Assembly: GCF_017406825.1 (NCBI RefSeq)
Contig: NZ_JAFQXT010000036.1
Coordinates: 1-56,175, forward strand
Reading direction: 5' to 3'
Length of the DNA stretch: 56,175 nucleotides
DNA from: Methanobrevibacter sp.
Lineage (GTDB): Archaea > Methanobacteriota > Methanobacteria > Methanobacteriales > Methanobacteriaceae
In this document: positions 7,353-16,750 of the stretch, piece after piece
How positions within the stretch are numbered: the first letter of the stretch is position 1
Layout: each line of letters opens with the position of its first letter
Position numbers and translations under genes: made by a program
Notes under the pieces: generated by a model
What the model was told of the DNA's origin: nothing
What the model saw: the letters and a program-made list of their open reading frames with translations, nothing else
The model's database searches: none

Positions 7353-9475
7353 GCTTTAAAAACACAATAATTTCCTCGCTGAAAACGGTGATCAGCACTA
7401 TTTTGCTTATCCTAGCCAATATGCTGGCGATTATAGGAGTTGACTACATAAGCACTGATTTCACAGTGGGGCCTATCTACAATGTATTGCTTATTATAAT
7501 AGCATTTTCTATTGCAAACGCGATTCTCTGGCCCATTTTTAGGCGTTTTTTAATAAAATATATCATTTTAACTTTTGGAATTGGAGCCATCTTTTTAAAC
7601 TCCCTAATCTTTTACATAGCAACATACTTCATTCCGGGAGTTTATGTCGGTTTTTATGGTTTTTGGCAAGTTCCAATCGTTATGGCGATATTCACCACCA
7701 TTATCACCAATTTGACAAACACAAATTACTATGACAGCTATATTAAGCTTATTCTAAAATATGCCCTGGAAAGAAAAAGTCCCTATAAAAAAATATATCC
7801 TGGAGTTGTGATGCTTGAAATAGACGGATTATCAATCAATACCTTGAAAAAAGCCATTGATAACGGGTTTATGCCGACTCTAAAAAGCTGGCTGGACAAC
7901 AATACTCACACGTTAAAGCAATGGGAAACCGATCTGTCATCACAAACCGGATCAAGTCAGGCCGGAATATTGCATGGCAACAATAAAGATATCGTGGCTT
8001 ACAGATGGATTGAAAAGGAAAACGACAATAAACTCATGGTTTCGGGCAAATTAAGTCATGCCCCTGAAATCGAGGAAAGAATAAGCAACGGAAAAGGATT
8101 GCTTGTAAATGGAATAAGCATTGCCAATATGTTTTCAGGAGACAGCGAACTGTCAGCCATGACCTCTTCAAGAATGCGAAGCATCAAAAGAATATATAAC
8201 AAAACGTTGCATACGATATTTCTGGAATCATATAATTTCCAGAGGATATTTGTATTATTCCTATGGGACATACTCCTGGAGTTGAAGTCCCAGATAATGC
8301 ACAGGTTAAAAAACGTGCAGCCCAGACTTAGAAGAACCATCGTTTATGCTGCAATCCGTGCAGGAGCTAATGTGGTTTTAAGGGAAGCTACAACAGAAAT
8401 TTTAACAAGCGAACTGTTTAGGGGAGAAATCGATACCGCCTATGCGACATTCATGGGTTATGATGAAATAGCACACCACTCAGGAGTTGAAGACTCAGAC
8501 GTATGGAATGTTTTAAAACAGATTGACCTTCAATTTTCAAGGATTGTATCAGCCATTGAGATGAACGACCGAGATTACAAGCTGGTTGTTCTGTCTGACC
8601 ACGGGCAAAGTAACGGCGCTACATTCAAACAGAGATACGGGATTACATTAGGAAATTATGTTCGCAGATTGCTTCCAGATGATTTGAAGATTTACCAAAC
8701 CGAATATAACATTGACCACTTCAGGGACGCATTGCTTCCGGAAAGCAGACAATTAAAAACCATTAAGGAACATGTTGAAACTATCCGTGACGATTTATTT
8801 GATGATGAAAGGGCAATCCAGAATTTAAGAAAAGAAATCCAGGAAAGAAAACCCGCAATAATCTTTGAAAATGAACAGTATCAAAATTTACGTGAAAGAT
8901 ATTCAAATAGCTTAGAATATATCACAGGACACGAAACACAACAGCACAGCACTAAAAAAGCGAAAGATTCCGAACTGATTGTATTGGGATCAGGAAATCT
9001 GGGCCTTATTTATCTGACCCAATGGAAACAGCGTTTAACATATGAAGAAATCGTCATGTTATTCCCAGACCTGATTCCTGGGCTTGTAAAGCATCCGGGA
9101 ATTGGATTCGTGCTTGTCAATTCCATAACAAACGGAGGAATGGTTATCGGACAAAATGGAATCTACTACCTGGACAGTGATAAAACAGTGGGTGAGAATC
9201 CCCTTGAAGGCTTTGGCAAGAATGCCGCTCGCCACTTAAGAAGGGAAAACGGCTTTAAAAACATGCCTGATTTGATGGTGAACAGCTTTTATGATTCCGA
9301 AAATGATGAAGTATGTGCCTTTGAAGAGCTGATAGGATCTCACGGAGGTCTTGGGGGAAATCAGACCAAACCATTCATCTTATATCCTTGCGAATGGGAA
9401 GATCCGGGGGATTTGATTGGCTCCGAATCAATATATAAATTCCTGAAAAGGGAAATAGAAAATTTAGATTCTTGA
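7349..9475 (+). CDS. membrane-anchored alkaline-phosphatase-fold protein with 4-TM holin-like N-terminus
   Basis: 708 residues. Residues 1-135 hold about four membrane spans resembling the 4-TM segment annotated as phage holin family. Residues from about 150 on form an alkaline phosphatase/nucleotide pyrophosphatase-fold domain. Likely metal and nucleophile sites are LEIDGLS, a Thr/Ser stretch QTGSSQAG, YDEIAHHSG, LSDHGQ and GSHGG. Family knowledge suggests hydrolysis of a phosphodiester or phosphoryl-lipid at the membrane; the substrate is unknown. Overlaps the metallophosphoesterase gene (ATGA). The last 12 bases overlap the convergent sirtuin gene. Confidence 0.82.
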   Translation: MSFKNTIISSLKTVISTILLILANMLAIIGVDYISTDFTVGPIYNVLLIIIAFSIANAILWPIFRRFLIKYIILTFGIGAIFLNSLIFYIATYFIPGVYVGFYGFWQVPIVMAIFTTIITNLTNTNYYDSYIKLILKYALERKSPYKKIYPGVVMLEIDGLSINTLKKAIDNGFMPTLKSWLDNNTHTLKQWETDLSSQTGSSQAGILHGNNKDIVAYRWIEKENDNKLMVSGKLSHAPEIEERISNGKGLLVNGISIANMFSGDSELSAMTSSRMRSIKRIYNKTLHTIFLESYNFQRIFVLFLWDILLELKSQIMHRLKNVQPRLRRTIVYAAIRAGANVVLREATTEILTSELFRGEIDTAYATFMGYDEIAHHSGVEDSDVWNVLKQIDLQFSRIVSAIEMNDRDYKLVVLSDHGQSNGATFKQRYGITLGNYVRRLLPDDLKIYQTEYNIDHFRDALLPESRQLKTIKEHVETIRDDLFDDERAIQNLRKEIQERKPAIIFENEQYQNLRERYSNSLEYITGHETQQHSTKKAKDSELIVLGSGNLGLIYLTQWKQRLTYEEIVMLFPDLIPGLVKHPGIGFVLVNSITNGGMVIGQNGIYYLDSDKTVGENPLEGFGKNAARHLRRENGFKNMPDLMVNSFYDSENDEVCAFEELIGSHGGLGGNQTKPFILYPCEWEDPGDLIGSESIYKFLKREIENLDS

Positions 9476-10309
9476 AAGCCAGTAATCTAAAATTTCCTCT
9501 ACATTTTCATCAAAACTAATTGTCTTATCCTTGTTTTCAGGTATGGCTTGAGGATAATCTAAATTTAGCCTTATCAATGTTGCATTTTCATTATTATACG
9601 TCATCTGTTCAAATGGATATCTTATGATTCCCGGAGTATTGAATCCGACACCGATTTCTAAAAATACGAAATTGCCCTCAATCCTATTTAGGAAATTTTG
9701 ATAATTCTCATTCATTTCATGCCATTTTTCATCTTCAACAAACAGATTATCCTTTCTTAAGTTCAAATCCATTTCTTCACCGCAAACAGGACATTTTGGT
9801 ATTAATTCAGTGGGGATTTTAAAATTCTCGGTTTTTTCCAACCATTCAAAGACCTGTTCCCTGTTTGGATATAACTTGTCATGACATGCCTTGCCGCATT
9901 GCAACAGACCATAATCCCCTTGTGTTGCAAAAATCCTTTCATCATCAAAGCCATTAATCCAAAACTGATGTTCAACATTGGTTGTTAGGACAAAATACTC
10001 TTTATTTTCAACCAATCTTCTCAATTTTTGATATACATCTGTTTCGCCTACATCATACCTGTTTGCAAAAATATGCCTTGCCCAATAGGCCCATTTTTCT
10101 TCGGATGTCTCGAACGGGTAGAAACTTGATGAGTACATATCGCTAAATTCATATTCCTCAATGAAACCTTTGAAATACTTTTCAAATCTTTCACCAGTGT
10201 AAATAATTCCTGCAGCTGTCGATAATCCTGCTCCTGCACCAATAATTATGTAATTCGATTCATCAATAGCTTTTCTAGCTTTCTCTAATCTTTGTACGAA
10301 CCTTTCCAT
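9464..10309 (-). CDS. SirTM-type (class M) sirtuin
   Basis: 281 residues with a Rossmann NAD-binding fold: GAGAGLSTAAG (24-34), TTNVEHQF (109-116), a zinc module with C138, C142, C173 and C176, and EIGVGFNTPGIIR. The position that is a catalytic His in ordinary deacetylase sirtuins reads Q130 in TQGDYG, 19 residues after N111, as in macrodomain-linked SirTM enzymes. Those enzymes are protein ADP-ribosyltransferases, best known on lipoylated GcvH-L in bacterial pathogens. It follows the Zn-macrodomain gene with no gap. No GcvH-L or lipoate ligase gene is visible here, so the target in this archaeon is open. Confidence 0.85.
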   Translation of the reverse strand: MERFVQRLEKARKAIDESNYIIIGAGAGLSTAAGIIYTGERFEKYFKGFIEEYEFSDMYSSSFYPFETSEEKWAYWARHIFANRYDVGETDVYQKLRRLVENKEYFVLTTNVEHQFWINGFDDERIFATQGDYGLLQCGKACHDKLYPNREQVFEWLEKTENFKIPTELIPKCPVCGEEMDLNLRKDNLFVEDEKWHEMNENYQNFLNRIEGNFVFLEIGVGFNTPGIIRYPFEQMTYNNENATLIRLNLDYPQAIPENKDKTISFDENVEEILDYWLSRI

Positions 10310-11065
10310 TTAATCACCAAACAATAATTCTTTATAAATCAGGTAGTCATCGTCTGAGAAGACATCGAAAATTACATGTTTCAGTGTTGTTTCATTTTCT
10401 TCCAAATAATTTTTCACTGTTTTGACTGCAATTTCAGCCGCTTTGTCTTGTGGAAAATTGAATACTCCTGTTGAAATACAGCAAAATGCCAATGATTCCA
10501 GTTTATTGTAATTCGCAATTTCCAAACATGATTTATAACAATTTTCAAGTTTAACACAGTCATTTTTGGAAGGTTTCAAACCTTGAGGAATAGCCGGCCC
10601 GACAGTGTGGATTACATGTTTTGAAGGCAGATTATAGGCTCCTGTGATTTTCGCCTTGCCCACTTCCTCATCATGACCTTGAATAGTCATGATATTGTTG
10701 CATTCCTCCCTTAACTGAACTCCTGCAGCGGAGTGGATTACATTATCAATGCAATTATGCTGAGGAATAAAACAACCCAATAATTTAGAATTTGCAGCAT
10801 TGACAATAGCATCAACTTTCAATGTTGTTATATCCCCCTGCCACAACATTACTTTGCCATCGAATTCATCGATATCCTCAACTGATGTCAAATTCTTATT
10901 TAAAGTTTCGGCAGTTAGAAATTCATCTTGGATTTCTAAAAATTCTTCCGATATGTTTAAAGGCAACCTTACATTCATTAATGAACGAAGCAATGCCCTT
11001 TTTGAGTGAAAATCATCAGGGACATTAATATTTTCATCCCTTTCGTTAATCAGGTAATTAATCAA
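10310..11065 (-). CDS. zinc-dependent macrodomain protein (protein-ADP-ribose hydrolase)
   Basis: At least 251 residues. The N-terminal region ([14 protein letters not shown]) and macrodomain core ([19 protein letters not shown]) fit Zn-macro enzymes, and [15 protein letters not shown] carries the expected zinc ligands C98, H103 and C105. Such proteins remove ADP-ribose added by the partner SirTM, encoded directly downstream. The only canonical start is TTG 11065, but homologous-looking sequence ([12 protein letters not shown]) continues upstream in frame. The SD-like AGGGAGAG (11099-11106) sits 6 nt before ATA 11090-11092, so initiation at ATA is plausible, adding nine residues. Divergent from the HxlR regulator. 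Confidence 0.85.
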   Translation of the reverse strand: MINYLINERDENINVPDDFHSKRALLRSLMNVRLPLNISEEFLEIQDEFLTAETLNKNLTSVEDIDEFDGKVMLWQGDITTLKVDAIVNAANSKLLGCFIPQHNCIDNVIHSAAGVQLREECNNIMTIQGHDEEVGKAKITGAYNLPSKHVIHTVGPAIPQGLKPSKNDCVKLENCYKSCLEIANYNKLESLAFCCISTGVFNFPQDKAAEIAVKTVKNYLEENETTLKHVIFDVFSDDDYLIYKELLFGD

Positions 11066-11151
11066 GTAATCTAATTGTTCGTTTGTATTTATTTTAATCT
11101 CTCCCTAATCGGCTAATAATTAATTTAACTTGTAGTATTTAAATGATTTTT

Positions 11152-11186
11152 GTAACCTTTTGGAAACTTGGTGGCTAAAAAGTAAC
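11152..11186. promoter_or_regulatory. operator-like imperfect inverted repeat between macrodomain and HxlR genes
   Basis: GTAACCTTTTGG (11152-11163) and CTAAAAAGTAAC (11175-11186) are imperfect inverted copies with 11 bases between. The downstream arm abuts a TATA-like TTTATAATA (about 11189-11197), which is about 20-25 bp before the HxlR ATG. GTAAC-type dyads are common for HxlR-family operators, so autoregulation and joint control of the divergent macrodomain-sirtuin operon are proposed. Confidence 0.5.
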
Positions 11187-11216
11187 TATTTATAATAATT
11201 GAATCAATTTTTAATT

Positions 11217-11594
11217 ATGGACACTGAAAAGATAGTTTGCCCTGTTGATAGAACATTGAATTTGATAAGTAAAAAATGGAGCATACAAATTATACGGGAC
11301 ATATTTTTTGGAAAAAAACATTTTAGGGAATTTAAAGAAGACAAACCGGACTTAAGCAATAAAGTATTGTCAAACTGCTTAAAAAATTTAGAAAAAAACG
11401 GTTTGATTGAAAAAAAGGTTCTGAATACAAATCCCGTAACTACTGAATATTATTTAACTGAGTATGGAAAATCAATGAACAGGATATTATATGAACTGGC
11501 AATGTTCACTTTACGAGATGCGGAAAGTTATTCTGAAGAGACACGTGAAAATTTAAAAAATACATTTAAGCAAACACTAAATATTGATGATTAA
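11217..11594 (+). CDS. HxlR family winged-helix transcriptional regulator
   Basis: 125 residues from ATG 11217: a typical HxlR winged helix. It has the conserved N-terminal cysteine (IVCPVDRTLNLISKKW, Cys8), HFREFKEDKPDLSNKVLSNCLKNLEKNGLI as the recognition region, and the wing YYLTEYGKSM. In bacterial relatives such as YodB and HypR this Cys senses thiol-reactive or oxidative stress. A frame opens earlier at TTG 11199, but the ATG lies at leaderless distance from a TATA-like box and has no SD. The stop is one base before the cbiE ATG, so the two probably share a transcript. Confidence 0.88.
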   Translation: MDTEKIVCPVDRTLNLISKKWSIQIIRDIFFGKKHFREFKEDKPDLSNKVLSNCLKNLEKNGLIEKKVLNTNPVTTEYYLTEYGKSMNRILYELAMFTLRDAESYSEETRENLKNTFKQTLNIDD

Positions 11595-11595
11595 G

Positions 11596-12237
11596 ATGAC
11601 TGGTAAAATTTATATTGTTGGAATTGGCCCCGGTGCAAGCGAATATTTAACTAAAAAAGCAATTGACACTGTTAAAATGAGTAATTATACTGTTGGAAGC
11701 ACCCGTGCAATTGAATTATTCGATGATGTACAGAACAAGCTTGCATTTAATGTTAAGGAATTATTGGACACTTTAGAAAAGGGAGTCCGACTGGCAGTTG
11801 ATGGAAATGTCGTGTCAATATTATCAACCGGAGATCCCGGTTTTTCCGGTGTTTTAAATACCGTTTTAAGAATATCCGAAGAAAAGAATTTTCCAAAAGA
11901 AAACATTGAAGTCATTCCCGGAATCAGTTCCCTTCAGCTTGCAGCGGCAAGATGCCACATCCAATGGGACAATGCGAATGTGATGACATTTCACGGCAGG
12001 GAAAACATTGAAGACATTTTGCCTGTCATCAATAATGGCAAGACAACAATAGCATTGCCTTCCAGAAAAGTTAAGGATATGGCACAGTTTTTAATTGATA
12101 ACGGGGTTAAAAAGGACCGTAAAGTTACGGTCTGTGAACGTCTAAGCTACCCTGATGAAAGAATTGTCAACTCAACATTATATGACATTGCCGAAAGCGA
12201 GTTTACCTACATGTGCATTATGGTAATTGATCCATAG
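11596..12237 (+). CDS. cbiE: cobalt-precorrin-7 C(5)-methyltransferase CbiE
   Basis: 213 residues from ATG 11596 (MTGKIYIVGIGPG), preferred over the upstream TTG 11584 because corrin methyltransferases begin right at this strand. Tetrapyrrole methylase fold: VGIGPGASEYLT, STGDPGFSG (SAM loop) and EVIPGISSLQLAAARC. CbiE methylates C5 of cobalt-precorrin-7 in the anaerobic corrinoid pathway; the partner CbiT is not in the window. The gene lies one base after hxlR, a linkage with no obvious metabolic reason. Methanogens need corrinoids for the Mtr methyltransferase. Confidence 0.9.
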   Translation: MTGKIYIVGIGPGASEYLTKKAIDTVKMSNYTVGSTRAIELFDDVQNKLAFNVKELLDTLEKGVRLAVDGNVVSILSTGDPGFSGVLNTVLRISEEKNFPKENIEVIPGISSLQLAAARCHIQWDNANVMTFHGRENIEDILPVINNGKTTIALPSRKVKDMAQFLIDNGVKKDRKVTVCERLSYPDERIVNSTLYDIAESEFTYMCIMVIDP

Positions 12238-12360
12238 AATTGACCTTAAAAATTCATTTTAAAAGTCATTTGCCATTTAATTCTAAAATTAAAGTTTATA
12301 TGTTCCAGATATCAAATCTTAATTGTCGGTCGGTTCGATAATTTAGAAAAGGCAGATATC

Positions 12361-15249
12361 ATGAACATTAAAATAAACACCATATGGTTCATTCTCCTAC
12401 TGTTTTTATTGATTGGAGTTGCCTCAGCAACCAGCATGGACAATGAAACCATCCAACAGACAATAGAACAACCTGAAAGAGAAATTTACCAAGCAAACAT
12501 TGAAAATCAAGATTGTCTTGAAGCGAGCAATGCAAACAGCAATCTAGTATCGGGCATTAAACAAGCGGTAAGCGCCAATAAACTGAAGGTCAGCATCAAA
12601 TCCGGTGATGTGAAGATGCATTATAAGGACGGAAGCAAATTCACTGTTACCCTTAAAGACCAATTCAACAAAGCAATGCAGAAATCCAAAGTGAAAATTT
12701 CAATTGACGGAAAAACCTACACAAAAACAACCGACACCAATGGAAAGGCATCGATAAACCTTAATCTAAAGAGCGGAAAATACACTGTCATAACCACCTA
12801 TGATGAAACTGCACTCTTTAAAAAGCAGTCCGTTAAAAATACCGTAACAATCAAAAGCACTATAAAATGCGATGACTTTTCAAAATATTATAAGAATAAG
12901 GCCGCATACTACTCTACATTTTACGACAAGAAAGGAAAGCTTTTAAAAGAAACAAGCGTTAAGTTTAAGGTGAACAGTAAAAGTTATTCTGTTAAAACCA
13001 ATAAGAAAGGTGTCGGAAAATTAAGTGTCGACTTAAAACCTGGAACCTACAGCGTTTCATCAATCAACACCAAGACTTCAGAAACAATCACGCAAAGGAT
13101 TACGGTTAAATCAATACTTGAAACAAAGGATTTGACAATGGCAGAAAAGGACGGCAGCAAATTCAGCGTGAAAGTTCTCAACTGCTACGGTAAAGTTTCC
13201 CCAAACAAGAAAGTCACATTGAAAGTGAACGGGAAAACCTACACTCCAAAAAGCGATGCAAAGGGAATTGCATCACAAACGATTGACCTGCCCGCAGGAA
13301 AATACACGATTACAACCGAATACGAAGGACTGAAAAACACCAATAAGATTACTGTCAATAAGGCTGCTGTCGAAAATCTGATTAAAAAAACAGAATTCAT
13401 CCATTCGACAATCATTCCGAACTATGTTAACGTTACAATACCATATGCATTCCACAACAGCGCATATACGCTTAAAACAGGATCAAATGGAACGGTCAAA
13501 ATGCCGAAAATAGAAGTCTTTACAGTTGAAGTGGGCTCAAAAACCCTTCACCTCGCAACAGGCAAAACAAACGTGGAGGATGTATTGACCATGGCCCAGG
13601 AAAGCTATCTGATTCCATTCAACGGATATGCAATGATGGCATCTGTCGATAAAGATTGCCTAAAAGAAAACGGGATAATGATTACAAGAACCCCCACATA
13701 TACACAAATCGACTATCAGGATGTGACCTGTGATAATATTGAATTATTTGGAGTCTATGCGGATAAGGGACCGGACATCAGCGAAACCTTTACCTATCTA
13801 AAAAATGACAAGATAATGGCCAAAGTCAATGTGCAAACACACTATTTCGACGAAACCGGAGTGAAATACAATTTGGCGAAGCTCTATGACAGGGTAAATG
13901 AAGATTTCAATTACGCTGAAATAACAAATCATGTCAACAATCCCATTGTATTTACAAACACTGGAATCCCCGTAACTTATAGTTATTATGGAAATTTTAT
14001 TGCAGGTTATCAAACTAGAGAAGACATCATAACCAGATTTGCCATCAACGGACATGAGGAACTTGAAAAAACAGAACGGATAAGCTACGGATATGCAGAA
14101 AAATACCGGAAAGTCTTAGGCTTTGAAGCGCTTCAAACCTACAGCATAATCAATGAAAAGGTAACCCGAAGCATGATGGAAAATTGGGTCAATAAAAATT
14201 CGGCTTATTTATCCAGATTTGGTGTCATGAACGTTTATGGAATGCATTTGGCGTCTCTTGAAACCGCATGGCTTGCAGATGAAATAGCAGACAATTATGC
14301 AAAAGAGTTCAATGTTTTATGGAATCGGAAAAACACGACAACAATACTTGGAGGAATAAACCTTGAGGACACCTACCTTCACATCCTAAACGCAGAAATG
14401 GGAATGGACGTCAGTGGGGATGAGAAAAACGTCGGACTGTTCAGATTCCTGAATTCGGTTAATCTGGCGAATATTGAGGAATATGCTCTTGAACCGGTTG
14501 CAGAAAGATACTTGGACAACAACACAAATTCCTTGAATAACGTATTGTCATCTCAAAACTACAGCATAGTTCAACTGGGAGATCAGATTTACGTATTCAA
14601 TGAAAATGACTCGGCAATAATTTTAAATACTGTCAGCGGCGTTTGCAATGTAATTCTAAAACATGGAAATGATGTATACAAAGGATCCCGGATTCACACA
14701 TGTGAGGATTGCTGCAGTGTTGGAACCGTACCCCACGATATTATCAAAGGAATTAGGGATATGCTAACAATTTCTTCGCCGGGACTCTATCTGCTGTCTG
14801 ACCATTTCAAAAAGATTCATCCGTTGACCACAATGGCCTACAATGTGGGAAGATTTCTTCTGAAGTCAGCATTGACCGGCACATCGGCACTTGCAAACGG
14901 GTTGATATCAACAATGGTATTCATACAGGCCACCGGAACAACATACCGGGAAAAAATGATTGAAGAGGATGACTGGCATAGTGTAATGGATAAAATCACA
15001 TTCACAAGGCCAGGATACCTGCAATCCAAAAAGATATACAATATCCCCAATGAAAACGGAGGAAGCGATTATATTGAAGTAAGAATCAATGACGATTTGA
15101 GTCTGGATAGAAACACGGCGAAATATATTAGTGATGGAAAAACAAAACAGTTAACTAAGGAAGAGACCTACCAGTACTTTTGTGAGGACTACTGGACACC
15201 ATTCAGCATGCCTGCAAAATATTGGGATAAAAGCTGGGAAAATAAATAA
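12361..15249 (+). CDS. secreted adhesin-like protein with three Ig-like repeats and unknown C-terminal domain
   Basis: 962 residues. A signal peptide (about 1-23, ending VASA) precedes three Ig-like units at about 75-166, 167-251 and 252-333, each with a YKDGSKF-like opening, a K-V-T/I-V-G-K-T/S-Y strand and a K-P/S-G-K/T-Y-T/S-V closing strand. This is the repeat of Methanobrevibacter adhesin-like surface proteins. Residues 335-962 form a long unrecognised domain with a cysteine cluster (HTCEDCCSVGTVPHD) and a mildly hydrophobic stretch near 855-890. No transglutaminase or pseudomurein peptidase motif was recognised. It is followed closely by a small membrane protein that may anchor or export it. 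A TATA-like TTTATATG lies about 60-70 bp upstream. Confidence 0.75.
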   Translation: MNIKINTIWFILLLFLLIGVASATSMDNETIQQTIEQPEREIYQANIENQDCLEASNANSNLVSGIKQAVSANKLKVSIKSGDVKMHYKDGSKFTVTLKDQFNKAMQKSKVKISIDGKTYTKTTDTNGKASINLNLKSGKYTVITTYDETALFKKQSVKNTVTIKSTIKCDDFSKYYKNKAAYYSTFYDKKGKLLKETSVKFKVNSKSYSVKTNKKGVGKLSVDLKPGTYSVSSINTKTSETITQRITVKSILETKDLTMAEKDGSKFSVKVLNCYGKVSPNKKVTLKVNGKTYTPKSDAKGIASQTIDLPAGKYTITTEYEGLKNTNKITVNKAAVENLIKKTEFIHSTIIPNYVNVTIPYAFHNSAYTLKTGSNGTVKMPKIEVFTVEVGSKTLHLATGKTNVEDVLTMAQESYLIPFNGYAMMASVDKDCLKENGIMITRTPTYTQIDYQDVTCDNIELFGVYADKGPDISETFTYLKNDKIMAKVNVQTHYFDETGVKYNLAKLYDRVNEDFNYAEITNHVNNPIVFTNTGIPVTYSYYGNFIAGYQTREDIITRFAINGHEELEKTERISYGYAEKYRKVLGFEALQTYSIINEKVTRSMMENWVNKNSAYLSRFGVMNVYGMHLASLETAWLADEIADNYAKEFNVLWNRKNTTTILGGINLEDTYLHILNAEMGMDVSGDEKNVGLFRFLNSVNLANIEEYALEPVAERYLDNNTNSLNNVLSSQNYSIVQLGDQIYVFNENDSAIILNTVSGVCNVILKHGNDVYKGSRIHTCEDCCSVGTVPHDIIKGIRDMLTISSPGLYLLSDHFKKIHPLTTMAYNVGRFLLKSALTGTSALANGLISTMVFIQATGTTYREKMIEEDDWHSVMDKITFTRPGYLQSKKIYNIPNENGGSDYIEVRINDDLSLDRNTAKYISDGKTKQLTKEETYQYFCEDYWTPFSMPAKYWDKSWENK

Positions 15250-15260
15250 TGGAGGCCAAT

Positions 15261-15605
15261 ATGGATAAAAACGAGATAATATTCTTTGCTATCGTTATAA
15301 TAGCATATCTTATATGTACATTTACGCTGGATATCCCCTCATATGTGCACATCATATTTGGAATATTGCTTTTAATTGTATTGTTGATTGCAATGATTCT
15401 AAAATACAAGCCGCAGTTTGAAAACGACAGAATAAGTCGAATTTTTGATGTGCTATCAATCATAATACTGATTTTATATGTTCTAAGCACAATGTCTGAA
15501 TTATGGTGGGGCAGAACTTTTATCGTGGATTCTGGAATATTTTTAATATCTTTCTTAGTGGTGTTGGCTGCTACATGGTTTTTCAGAAAAAATAAGAATT
15601 ATTAA
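15261..15605 (+). CDS. small four-span membrane protein
   Basis: 114 residues from ATG 15261, chosen over ATG 15249 because GGAGG (15251-15255) lies 5 nt before it. About four hydrophobic helices (FFAIVIIAYLICTF; IIFGILLLIVLLIAMIL; FDVLSIIILILYVL; GIFLISFLVVLAATWF) with a basic C-terminus. No recognised family. It follows the adhesin-like gene within 12 bases, so a joint role at the cell surface is likely but unproven. Confidence 0.6.
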   Translation: MDKNEIIFFAIVIIAYLICTFTLDIPSYVHIIFGILLLIVLLIAMILKYKPQFENDRISRIFDVLSIIILILYVLSTMSELWWGRTFIVDSGIFLISFLVVLAATWFFRKNKNY

Positions 15606-15624
15606 AAGTTAAAGAATAACTTTT
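15604..15624. terminator. bidirectional hairpin between convergent genes
   Basis: AAAAGTTA (15604-15611) and TAACTTTT (15617-15624) form an 8-bp stem with a 5-nt loop, T-rich on the plus side. It separates the membrane protein gene from the ArsA-like gene. Confidence 0.5.
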
Positions 15625-15630
15625 AATTTT

Positions 15631-16668
<1,038 letters not shown>

Positions 16669-16672
16669 TTAC

Positions 16673-16687
16673 TTTTAGTTACTAAAA
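16673..16687. promoter_or_regulatory. perfect palindrome in the ArsA/Get3 gene leader
   Basis: TTTTAGT-T-ACTAAAA is a 7+1+7 perfect dyad about 30 bp upstream of the TTG start. It lies just downstream of the minus-strand TATA-like TTTATATAC (about 16701-16710), close to the expected transcription start. A repressor bound here would block initiation. Confidence 0.45.
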
Positions 16688-16750
16688 ATTTAATGTTTTA
16701 TAGTATATAAAGTTAGTTATAATGCTGATATCCAAACATATGATAAACTC

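Noticed and set aside
7349..7755. Holin-like N-terminus as sign of a prophage
   Set aside because: It is fused to an alkaline-phosphatase-fold domain and no phage structural, integrase or lysis genes are present.
9464..11065. Full pathogen-type lipoyl-dependent ADP-ribosylation operon
   Set aside because: No GcvH-L or lipoate-protein ligase gene is present on either side; only the sirtuin and macrodomain are seen.
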